18,511 nt of DNA. Origin: an uncultured Butyricicoccus sp. (lineage in GTDB: Bacteria; Bacillota; Clostridia; Oscillospirales; Butyricicoccaceae). Within the stretch, counting starts at the first letter, position 1, and the number at the start of each line of letters is the position of its first letter. The DNA lies in NCBI GenBank assembly GCA_900557315.1, contig USSI01000009.1, positions 1 to 18,511 on the forward strand, in the 5' to 3' direction. The translations under genes were made by a program, and so were the position numbers. The notes below the pieces were generated by a model. It saw only the letters and a list, made by a program, of their open reading frames with translations. It did not search any database and had not been told where the DNA came from. This document shows positions 5,707 to 12,487 of the stretch, piece by piece.

Positions 5707-6888
5707 ATGTTCCCATTAGAAGGAATAAAAGTTCTTGACTTGATGACACTTTCCGGTTACTGCGGGATGGAACTGGCTGATTACGGAGCGGAAGTAATTA
5801 AGGTGGAGGCCCCCGGTGCGGGGGATCCCCTGCGGACACTGGCGCCATTAAAAAATGGCGCCAGTGCTCATCATGCCTTCCGCGACCGTGGCAAGAAGAG
5901 CATTACGCTCAATTTGCAGCATCCTGAAGGGAAAGAAATTTTCAAAAAGCTGGTGGCAGATGCTGACGTTGTTTTGGAAAATTTCGTGCCCGGCACGATG
6001 GAAGCGCTCGGCCTGGGATATGATGAACTGTCAGCAATAAAGCCTTCTCTGGTGTACGGACGTATTTCTGCATACGGCTCGACCGGGGAAGCGGCTGATA
6101 CGCCCCAGTTGGATCTGATCGCGCAGGCAAAAAGCGCTGTGATGCATTTTACCGGTTTCCCGGAAAACCCGCCCACCCGGATCGGCTTTGCTATGGCAGA
6201 ACGCTATGCAGCCAGCTTCCTTTCTTCTGCTGTCTGCCTGGCGGTTTATCATGCCCGCAAGACCGGTGAAGGCCAGATGGTAGAGACAACGCTGTGCGGC
6301 TCGGCCATCGCCATCTCGGAAGATAAGGTAATTACCTATGGCGCAGAGCATGAGGACCCGATGCGCACCGGTAACGCCCACCCGCTGATTAACCCGTACG
6401 ACATCCTGAAATGTAAGGATGGGTATGTGGCAATGGGCATTTCGTCCGATGCACAGTGGGAAAAGTTCTGTAAAGCATTCAACTGTCCGGAAGAGTGGAC
6501 AACGGATGAAAAATATTGCTCCAACCTGGTTCGAGGTTATCATTATTTTGGCGACCTGCGCGTAAAGCTGGAGGATCTGTTCTCTAATTACAGCATGCAG
6601 GAAATTGCCGATATCTGCGATCAAGCTCTTATCCCGGGCACGATGTGCAGCACAACCAAGGAAGCGCTGCAGCAGCCGCAGCTGCGTGTAAGAAATATGA
6701 TCGTTTCTGTGAAGGACACCGACCTGGGTGAACTGGAAATGCCGGGCAAGCCGGTCAAGTTCTGCGGGGAGGAAGAGGAGCCCCTGTGTTCGGCTCCGGA
6801 AGTCGGCGAACAGAATGCGCAGCTCTATGGTGCGCTGGGGATTGACTCCGCGGCGATGGAGCGTCTGCACAAGGAAGGCGTCATCTAA
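5707..6888 (+). CDS. CaiB/BaiF (class III) CoA-transferase, divergent, with Glu in place of the catalytic Asp
   Basis: A 393-residue member of the formyl-CoA transferase/CaiB fold family: N-terminal GIKVLDL strand, LADYGAEVIKVEAPGAGDP (about 23-41), DRGKKSITLNL (60-70), and the ARKTGEGQ motif (183-190). Class III enzymes move CoA between acids through an aspartyl-CoA thioester; here the nucleophile position holds Glu165 (FAMAERYAAS), and the second transferase of the cluster has Asp169 at the aligned position. The loop after VLDL is also two residues shorter than in the partner. It may therefore be an inactive or altered subunit of a heteromeric transferase, or an active enzyme using Glu. The start has AGGAGGT at 5696-5702. 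It lies 43 bases after the dehydrogenase gene and 48 bases before the second transferase, clearly one operon. A perfect hairpin lies in its coding sequence. Confidence 0.9.
   Translation: MFPLEGIKVLDLMTLSGYCGMELADYGAEVIKVEAPGAGDPLRTLAPLKNGASAHHAFRDRGKKSITLNLQHPEGKEIFKKLVADADVVLENFVPGTMEALGLGYDELSAIKPSLVYGRISAYGSTGEAADTPQLDLIAQAKSAVMHFTGFPENPPTRIGFAMAERYAASFLSSAVCLAVYHARKTGEGQMVETTLCGSAIAISEDKVITYGAEHEDPMRTGNAHPLINPYDILKCKDGYVAMGISSDAQWEKFCKAFNCPEEWTTDEKYCSNLVRGYHYFGDLRVKLEDLFSNYSMQEIADICDQALIPGTMCSTTKEALQQPQLRVRNMIVSVKDTDLGELEMPGKPVKFCGEEEEPLCSAPEVGEQNAQLYGALGIDSAAMERLHKEGVI
5837..5866 (+). other. perfect 13-bp inverted repeat inside the first CoA-transferase gene
   Basis: Arms 5837-5849 and 5854-5866 are exactly complementary around an AAAA loop, encoding residues about 44-54. 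Directly upstream, CCCCC/GGGGG (5810-5814 with 5820-5824) and the palindrome GGGGATCCCC (5821-5830) could form further structure. In RNA this would be a very stable hairpin about 130 bases into the gene. Confidence 0.65.
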
Positions 6889-6936
6889 GCAGTTGGCGCG
6901 GATAAGCCTGAGATAATGAATTGAGGAGAGTGAAAA

Positions 6937-8139
6937 ATGAAGAAGGGACCTCTCGAAGGGATTAAAGTTCTTGATTTTTCTCAAGTTTTATCTGCACCAT
7001 TCTGCGGCATGATGCTGGCGGACATGGGCGCAGAGGTTATCAAAATTGAGCGGCCTGGAGCGGGTGACATCTCCCGTGAATACGGACCCTATGTCAATGA
7101 TATCAGCCTGTATTTCTGCCAATATAACAGAGGCAAAAAAGGGATTGCAATCGATATGCGGTCGGAGGAAGGCAAGAAAGTCGTCTTGGATCTGGTCGCA
7201 CAAGTAGATGTTGTCATTGAGAACTTCAAGGCAGGCACGTTGGAAAAGCTCGGGATTGGCTACGATAAGATGATCGAGGTAAACCCCGGACTGATTTATG
7301 GCTCCATTTCCGGTTTTGGTACATATGGACCGTTGTCCCACCTGCCGTGTATGGATATTATTGCCGCCGCCCGAAGCGGTCTGGTTGCGCAGAGCGGCCA
7401 GGCGGGCGACGCTCCCATTAAGCCCGGTTTCTCCATGTGTGACACATGGGCCGGATTGCAGCTGCTGCGCGGTCTGTCTATGGCTCTGCTGCATAAGCAG
7501 AAGACCGGTAAGGGCCTGCGCGTAGATATTGCAATGCTTGACTGCGCATTTTATATGTGCGAGTCCTCTGTCCTTGACCATTCGCTCACCGGTGAATTTA
7601 CTGAGAAGAGCGGCAACCACGATCCGTGGTATGCGCCCTTTGGTGAATTTGCTGCGAAGGACGGCAATGTAGTCATTGCTGTCAGAAAGGAAGAAGAGTG
7701 GAAGACCCTCTGCAATACGCTGGGTCTGGATGCGCTCACAGAGGATCCGCGATTTGCCAGCAATGAAAAGCGCGTAGCGAACAGGGATGCGCTGATTGCA
7801 GAGCTGGAAAAAGCGACAAGTGCGATGGGACGATATGATATCGAAAACAAGCTTTGTGCAGTTGGCGTGCCCGCTGCTGCGGTGCAGTCGCTGCAGGAGT
7901 TTGATAATAACCCGCAAACAAAAGCACTGAATGTAATAACCAAGATCAATCAGCTTGGCGTAGGGGAATACACTGTGACCAATACGCCGATCCTCTTCAG
8001 CAAGACTCCGGTTAATCCGGACGCTTCGGCGGCTGGATTCCCCGGTGCGAACAGCGTCGAGATTCTCAGCGGGCTGGGATACAGCCAGGAGAAGATCAAT
8101 AGCTTGCTCGCAGAGGGTGCAGTACACCAGGCAGGTTGA
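6937..8139 (+). CDS. CaiB/BaiF (class III) CoA-transferase with intact catalytic Asp
   Basis: A 400-residue class III CoA-transferase. The sequence runs GIKVLDFSQVLSAPFCGMM at the N terminus, then LADMGAEVIKIERPGAGD, NRGKKGIAID (64-73), the nucleophile Asp169 in FSMCDTWAG, and KQKTGKG just beyond. Asp169 is the number used for the catalytic aspartate of CaiB and formyl-CoA transferase. It should activate a carboxylic acid by CoA transfer; with a CaiT-like transporter in the cluster, a betaine such as gamma-butyrobetaine or crotonobetaine is the likely acid, and the donor could be the CoA-thioester product of the pathway. ATG at 6937 follows GAGGAGAG at 6923-6930. It could work alone or form a hetero-oligomer with the preceding divergent paralogue. 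Its 3' end can pair with the loop of the downstream hairpin. Confidence 0.93.
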   Translation: MKKGPLEGIKVLDFSQVLSAPFCGMMLADMGAEVIKIERPGAGDISREYGPYVNDISLYFCQYNRGKKGIAIDMRSEEGKKVVLDLVAQVDVVIENFKAGTLEKLGIGYDKMIEVNPGLIYGSISGFGTYGPLSHLPCMDIIAAARSGLVAQSGQAGDAPIKPGFSMCDTWAGLQLLRGLSMALLHKQKTGKGLRVDIAMLDCAFYMCESSVLDHSLTGEFTEKSGNHDPWYAPFGEFAAKDGNVVIAVRKEEEWKTLCNTLGLDALTEDPRFASNEKRVANRDALIAELEKATSAMGRYDIENKLCAVGVPAAAVQSLQEFDNNPQTKALNVITKINQLGVGEYTVTNTPILFSKTPVNPDASAAGFPGANSVEILSGLGYSQEKINSLLAEGAVHQAG

Positions 8140-8160
8140 TGATCTATCATAGGTGAGACG

Positions 8161-8224
8161 ATCCATCTGATGTTCATAGCCTGGTGTAAACAAGGACTTT
8201 GAACATTGGATGGATTTTGTTTTT
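8161..8224 (+). terminator. intra-cluster terminator/attenuator-like hairpin
   Basis: A 16-bp stem (8161-8176 with 8200-8215, two G-U pairs) with a 23-base loop is followed by TTTTGTTTTT (8215-8224), so it has the form of a Rho-independent terminator. It lies between the second CoA-transferase and the ferredoxin gene, whose ribosome binding site begins at 8225. The loop segment 8179-8188 is perfectly complementary over 10 bases to 8123-8132 at the end of the transferase coding region, allowing a pseudoknot or competing structure. Confidence 0.75.
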
Positions 8225-8241
8225 GAAAGGGATCGTTTGTT

Positions 8242-8535
8242 GTGGAAGCTATTGAACTGATTTCTCCGGATAAGGAAAAATGCGTAAAATGCAATGCCTG
8301 TGTAGATATCTGCCCGATGCGCGTCATCAGCGTGGATGAGGATGGCTATCCGATGGCGGTCGGCAAAGCGTTCCTGACCTGCCTGAACTGCGGCTATTGT
8401 GTGGATGTCTGTGCGCCGGGTGCGCTGTCGCATAAAGTACGTAAACGTTCGGTCAATTCGGCTGCGGCACTGCGTGCTGCTGTCAAGCGTCTGAACAGGA
8501 CCAGAGAATACAGAAAAAAGCGAGGAGAGTCATAA
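8242..8535 (+). CDS. small 2x[4Fe-4S] ferredoxin, probably the truncated front of a ferredoxin-nitroreductase fusion
   Basis: A 97-residue protein with two CxxCxxCxxxC cluster motifs: Cys14, 17, 20, 24 (followed by Pro) and Cys47, 50, 53, 57. These predict a two-cluster low-potential electron carrier. The spacing and the CLNCGYCVDVCAPGALSH second motif resemble the N-terminal domain of ferredoxin-nitroreductase fusions. The basic tail (ALRAAVKRLNRTREYRKK) resembles the first helix and R-x-x-R-x-Y/F entry of a nitroreductase domain, but the protein stops there and no remainder is encoded downstream. It may pass electrons to or from the acyl-CoA dehydrogenase, although those normally use ETF. 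The GTG start at 8242 is chosen because GAAAGGG (8225-8231) sits 10 bases upstream. One base separates its TAA from the thioesterase ATG, so the two are co-translated. Confidence 0.85.
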   Translation: MEAIELISPDKEKCVKCNACVDICPMRVISVDEDGYPMAVGKAFLTCLNCGYCVDVCAPGALSHKVRKRSVNSAAALRAAVKRLNRTREYRKKRGES

Positions 8536-8536
8536 A

Positions 8537-8953
8537 ATGAGACGTGATTGCTTTTACTTTTGCCCCCCGTTCCGTGTCCGCTTCGGCGAGGTGGACCGGC
8601 AGGGCATTGTTTACAACGGCAATTATGTTGCATACACCGACTTTGCGTTTGAGGAATTCCTCCGCTCCAGGGGATATTCCTACCGTGAACTGGCAGAAAA
8701 GCATGGCTCTGAGGTATGCCATAAAAAGTCTACCTATGAATTTGTTTCCAGCGCATATGAAGGTGACATGCTTGAAGTCGGTATCAGCAAGATCAAAATC
8801 GGCAGGAAAAGCTTTACCATGCAGTTTGAGATCTATCGCCAGGGGGAGGATGACCTGATCCTCCTGTGTGAGTCGGTATATGTGGGCTACGACGTGGAAA
8901 ACCGCACCAGCCGTCCGATTACTGACTTGATGAGAGCGCTTTTGAGTCCGTAA
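8537..8953 (+). CDS. hotdog-fold acyl-CoA thioesterase (4-hydroxybenzoyl-CoA thioesterase family)
   Basis: A 138-residue protein of normal length for the 4HBT/YbgC family. The N-terminal VRFGEVDRQGIVYNGNYVAYTDFAFE-like region carries the catalytic Asp20 and the G-I-V-x-x-x-x-Y pattern, followed by the long central helix; the C-terminal strands carry the typical alternating pattern. It should hydrolyse an acyl-CoA to free acid and CoA in the cytosol, perhaps releasing the pathway product or rescuing CoA from dead-end thioesters. The ribosome binding site GAGGAGAG lies at 8522-8529 inside the ferredoxin gene. It is 34 bases upstream of the transporter start, in the same operon. Confidence 0.87.
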   Translation: MRRDCFYFCPPFRVRFGEVDRQGIVYNGNYVAYTDFAFEEFLRSRGYSYRELAEKHGSEVCHKKSTYEFVSSAYEGDMLEVGISKIKIGRKSFTMQFEIYRQGEDDLILLCESVYVGYDVENRTSRPITDLMRALLSP

Positions 8954-8987
8954 AACCACCACCGTTATGGGGAGGCGAAACAGAGAG

Positions 8988-10583
8988 ATGGATAATAACA
9001 CGAAAAAAGGTAAAAATTCTGATGTAGAAGTAGGCTTAATTGTTGTTAGCGTTGCCGTACTGATTGCATTTATCATCTGTATGGTAGTCAATGCAGAAGG
9101 AACCCTCAACACGATCACGAACTTTTTCAATACCATGATCAATGCGCTGGGTCCGTTCTTCCTGCTGCTTGCATTTATTTCTTTTCTGGTATCCCTTTAT
9201 CTGGGCTTTGGCAAATACGGTAAGATCCGCCTGGGTAACTGCAAGCCGGAATACTCGAATTTCAGCTACTTTGCTATGATGCTGCTGGCGTCCCTGGCGT
9301 CTGCTGCACTGTACTGGTCGTTCGTAGAATGGGCGAGCTACTATCAGGCGCCCGGCCTTGGCATGGAGCCGATGAGCCTGGAAGCGCTCGAATCCTCGCT
9401 GGCGTACCAGTTCTTCCACTGGGGCTTTGTCAACCAGTCCATGTATACGATTGCAGGCGTTGCGATCGCGTACGGTGTGTATGTCAGAAAGCTGCCTTCC
9501 TTCCAGACGAGCGCAGTGTGCTGCGCGATGCTGGGTGAAAAGGTCAAGGGCAAAACCATCGTCGGCAAGGTGATTGACTTCCTGGTTATCTTCGGTATTC
9601 TGGGTGCACTCAGCTCTTCGCTGGGTCTGGGCGTACCGCTGGCAACCTCCGGCCTGAAAACGCTCTGGGGTATCGAGGCGACGCCGGCTGTCCAGATTGG
9701 TGTTATCGTATTCATCGCGCTGGTTTATACGTTCACCTCCTTCCTCGGCACGAAGAAGGGCATGCAGACGATCAGTAACATCGCGTCTGTCGTGTGTATC
9801 TTCTTCCTGCTGTACGTGCTGTTCATGGGCCCGACGACGTTCATCTTCAAGAATATCGTCAACTCCCTGGGCTATCTGATCCAGGATCTGCCGCGTATGG
9901 CGCTGTTCACCGACCCGGTCGCGAATACAGGCTTTGCGGAAAGCTGGACGATTTACTTCGTTGCGTTCTACCTGAACTATGTTGCAATGATGGGTATCTT
10001 CATTGCGAAGGTTTCCAAGGGCAGAACCATCCGTGAGATTGCGATCTACACCATTTTCATCATGTCCTTCGGCGGCATGTGCATCTTTGGCATCGACGGT
10101 AGCTTTGCGATCTCTGCTCATCTGAGCGGCGCAGTGGATGTAACCGGCCTGGTTGCAAGCGGTATCGGCGATGCAGCGGTTTATGAGATTTTGAAGGTCC
10201 TGCCTCTTGGCTCGACGCTGCTGCCGTTCCTGATTCTGGTGCTGATCGTCGGCTTTGTTGCGCCGTCCATGGACTCCGCCTCCCTGGCTTTGGCGGAAAC
10301 AGTAACCAAGCGCGGTACGCCGAAGATGGCGCTTCGCATCTTCTTCTGTGTGCTGCTGGCGGTCATCCCGATGTCTGTGCTGCTGGTTGGCGCTTCGTTC
10401 GACTCGATCAAGTACATCGCGATCATCATTTCCGCTCCATTCCTCCTGATTATTGTTGGTATGATGATTGGCCTGTTCAGATGGCTGAAGGAGGATGAGC
10501 GCAGCGGTCTCCATGCGGAGATTATCGCGATCAAGGAGGCAGAGGACAGAGGAGAAACGCTCGAAGAGGCCGCAAAGGTGTAA
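8988..10583 (+). CDS. BCCT-family (CaiT-like) betaine/carnitine transporter
   Basis: A 531-residue membrane protein with about twelve helices. LPRM..FTDPVA..GF.ESWT (301-321) and KVSKGRTIRE (341-350) are close to E. coli CaiT and BCCT consensus. Compared with CaiT as I remember it, Trp316, Tyr327 and Met331 are kept (Trp320, Tyr331, Met335), as is Tyr114 (Tyr118) and Trp142 (Trp145). However Trp323 is Phe327, Trp324 is Tyr328, Trp147 is Gln150 and Arg262 is Ala266. The substrate is therefore probably a trimethylammonium acid, with altered selectivity or coupling ion; Arg262 underlies Na+-independent exchange in CaiT. I choose the ATG at 8988: GGGGAGG (8969-8975) is its ribosome binding site and overlaps the earlier ATG at 8967. 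It follows the thioesterase by 34 bases. Confidence 0.93.
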   Translation: MDNNTKKGKNSDVEVGLIVVSVAVLIAFIICMVVNAEGTLNTITNFFNTMINALGPFFLLLAFISFLVSLYLGFGKYGKIRLGNCKPEYSNFSYFAMMLLASLASAALYWSFVEWASYYQAPGLGMEPMSLEALESSLAYQFFHWGFVNQSMYTIAGVAIAYGVYVRKLPSFQTSAVCCAMLGEKVKGKTIVGKVIDFLVIFGILGALSSSLGLGVPLATSGLKTLWGIEATPAVQIGVIVFIALVYTFTSFLGTKKGMQTISNIASVVCIFFLLYVLFMGPTTFIFKNIVNSLGYLIQDLPRMALFTDPVANTGFAESWTIYFVAFYLNYVAMMGIFIAKVSKGRTIREIAIYTIFIMSFGGMCIFGIDGSFAISAHLSGAVDVTGLVASGIGDAAVYEILKVLPLGSTLLPFLILVLIVGFVAPSMDSASLALAETVTKRGTPKMALRIFFCVLLAVIPMSVLLVGASFDSIKYIAIIISAPFLLIIVGMMIGLFRWLKEDERSGLHAEIIAIKEAEDRGETLEEAAKV

Positions 10584-10661
10584 GAGTTCTTGCAAGATGC
10601 GGACGAGTGTGAGATAATAAAGAAGAAAGTTTGACTTTTATTTGAATACTTAGTCAGCGTA

Positions 10662-10692
10662 ATAGGCATGCGGCATTTTGCCGCATGCCTAT
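10662..10692 (+). other. perfect 14-bp hairpin upstream of the GroEL-like gene
   Basis: Arms 10662-10675 and 10679-10692 are exactly complementary around a TTT loop. No T run follows, so it is not a standard terminator. It sits 79 bases after the transporter stop and 32 bases before the GroEL-like ATG. A smaller CTGC/GCAG hairpin (10693-10706) follows. It may protect or separate mRNA segments, or act as an operator. TTGACT at 10631-10636 has no suitable -10 partner. Confidence 0.65.
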
Positions 10693-10723
10693 CTGCGCGA
10701 AAGCAGTCAGGAGATGTGAAACA

Positions 10724-12355
10724 ATGGCGAGAGATTTATTTTACGGCGACGAAGCCAGAAGATACCTGCAGGCAGGGATGGATCAGCTGGCCGATGCAGT
10801 AAAAGGGACGATCGGCCCGAAGGGGCGGAATGTCCTTGTGGAGAAAATGCATGGCAAGACGATCATCACGAACGAGGGCTCGGGCGTGACATCGGATTTT
10901 GAACTGAGCGATATCACGGAAAATCTGGGTGCCCAGATGCTGAAGGAGGTCGCGTCCCGTACAAATGACGCGGTTGGCGACGGAACGACCACTGCGATTT
11001 TGCTGACGCAGGCCATGATCCGTGAGGGCGTGCGGAACATGGCAGCCGGGGCAGAGCCGATGAGCATCCGGCGCGGTATTCAGGGCGCGGTTGATGTGGC
11101 GGTGCGTTCGATCAGCGCAGCTGCGTACCAGCCGGAGCGGAAAGAGGATATTGTGCAGGTTGCCGCGATTTCCGGTGCGGATCAGCAGACCGGCGAAATC
11201 CTTGGCGAGATCATGCATCAGGTGGGTCAGGATGGTGCAGTCACGATTGAGGAATCTCAAACCATGGATACCACGTTCGAAATCGTCAAGGGCAGCCAGT
11301 TTGATAAGGGATACCTTCCGGAATATATGGTAAATGATACGCAGAAGATGGAGTCTGTGCTGAAGCATCCGTATATCCTGTTCACTGATAAAAAAATCAC
11401 TGAGCTGAAGGATGTCATCCCGATTCTGGATCAGGTCGCACAGCGCGGCAGACAGCTGCTGATTGTAGCAGATAATGTGGAAGGCGAAGCGCTGAAGGCA
11501 TTGATTATCAATAAGCTCAAGGGTGCGATCGAAGTGGTAGCGGTCCGCGCGCCGGGCGTCGGCGAGCGCAAGAAGGCGCTGGTGGACGAGCTGGCACTGC
11601 TGACAGGCGCTACGGTTGTCCGTGAGGAAACCGGATATGACCTGAGCAAGGCGACTGTGGATATGCTGGGCGAGGCGGAGACGGTCACGGTACGGAAGGA
11701 CCGCACCATCATTGCCGGCGGCGCAGGCGATAAGGCGGCAATTACGGCGGAAATTGAAAAACTGCGCCGCATGCTGGCCGAAGCAAAGGATGAATTTGCG
11801 GTGGACCGCGCACGTGAGCGCCTCGGCAAGCTTGCAGGCGGCGTAGCGGTAATCCGGGTTGGAGCCGCTTCCGAACTGGAGATGAAGGAAAAGAAGGCCC
11901 GCGTGGAAGACGCGCTCAATGCCGTGAGAGCCGCGCTGGCGGAAGGCATTGTTGCCGGCGGCGGCGTGGCGCTTTGCAGCGCAATCCCCGCGGTGCGGGA
12001 ATATGCGGAACAGCGCACGGGCGACGAGAGGGTCGGCGCACAGATTGTTATGAAGGCGCTGGAGGAGCCGATCAAACAGATCGCGCAGAATGCTGGATAT
12101 GACGGAAATGTTGTCGTTTCCGAGGCACTGAAGCAGGGCAATGGAATTGGTCTGGATGCGCTTACCGGAGAATATGTTTCCATGGTGGACGCCGGCATTG
12201 TGGATCCGGTGAAGGTTACAAGGCTCGCCCTGCAGAATGCGGCTTCCATGGCTGCTACCTTCCTGACAACCGAGGTGGACGTAATCGACCCGATTGATGA
12301 AGCATGGCTGCGTTCGGGCGGTAAAACCAGAAAAAGACCGGGAACAAAGCGCTAA
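10724..12355 (+). CDS. GroEL/Hsp60-like chaperonin paralogue, atypical
   Basis: A 543-residue group I chaperonin. GTIGPKGRN (28-36), GDGTTT (85-90, Asp86 equals E. coli Asp87), the apical segment VEGEALKAL (252-260), MKEKKARVEDAL (387-398, Asp396 equals Asp398) and AGGGVAL (411-417) are all present, so ATP binding and hydrolysis look largely intact. Two things are odd: the TKDG nucleotide loop of E. coli (Lys51-Asp52) is TNEG here (Asn50-Glu51), and the C terminus is the basic GGKTRKRPGTKR instead of a GGM-rich tail. No groES lies beside it and there is no CIRCE operator, so it is likely a second, specialised copy rather than the housekeeping groEL. It might help fold an enzyme of the cluster, but could equally be an unrelated neighbour. 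I choose ATG 10724, with AGGAGA at 10709-10714. Confidence 0.9.
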   Translation: MARDLFYGDEARRYLQAGMDQLADAVKGTIGPKGRNVLVEKMHGKTIITNEGSGVTSDFELSDITENLGAQMLKEVASRTNDAVGDGTTTAILLTQAMIREGVRNMAAGAEPMSIRRGIQGAVDVAVRSISAAAYQPERKEDIVQVAAISGADQQTGEILGEIMHQVGQDGAVTIEESQTMDTTFEIVKGSQFDKGYLPEYMVNDTQKMESVLKHPYILFTDKKITELKDVIPILDQVAQRGRQLLIVADNVEGEALKALIINKLKGAIEVVAVRAPGVGERKKALVDELALLTGATVVREETGYDLSKATVDMLGEAETVTVRKDRTIIAGGAGDKAAITAEIEKLRRMLAEAKDEFAVDRARERLGKLAGGVAVIRVGAASELEMKEKKARVEDALNAVRAALAEGIVAGGGVALCSAIPAVREYAEQRTGDERVGAQIVMKALEEPIKQIAQNAGYDGNVVVSEALKQGNGIGLDALTGEYVSMVDAGIVDPVKVTRLALQNAASMAATFLTTEVDVIDPIDEAWLRSGGKTRKRPGTKR

Positions 12356-12487
12356 AACTGCGTAAGCGCGCATATCCAGGGGCAGCGCTGCTGTCGTTTC
12401 GCAGAGCGAAGAAGCGATGTGAAAAAAGCGGGCAGGGCTGCCGGCGCCGGGGTTTTCTGTCCTGAGAAAACTGAAATAAAAAAATGC

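Noticed and set aside
8967..8987. Longer N terminus for the BCCT transporter
   Set aside because: The ATG at 8967 directly abuts the GGGGAGG that serves as ribosome binding site for the ATG at 8988.
10584..10723. CIRCE (HrcA) operator for the GroEL-like gene
   Set aside because: No TTAGCACTC-N9-GAGTGCTAA or close match is present; the palindrome there has a different sequence and spacing.
12356..12480. Intrinsic terminator after the GroEL-like gene
   Set aside because: Only short hairpins are visible; CCGGCGCCGG followed by GGTTTT is too tight a palindrome to form a proper terminator stem, so I did not call it.
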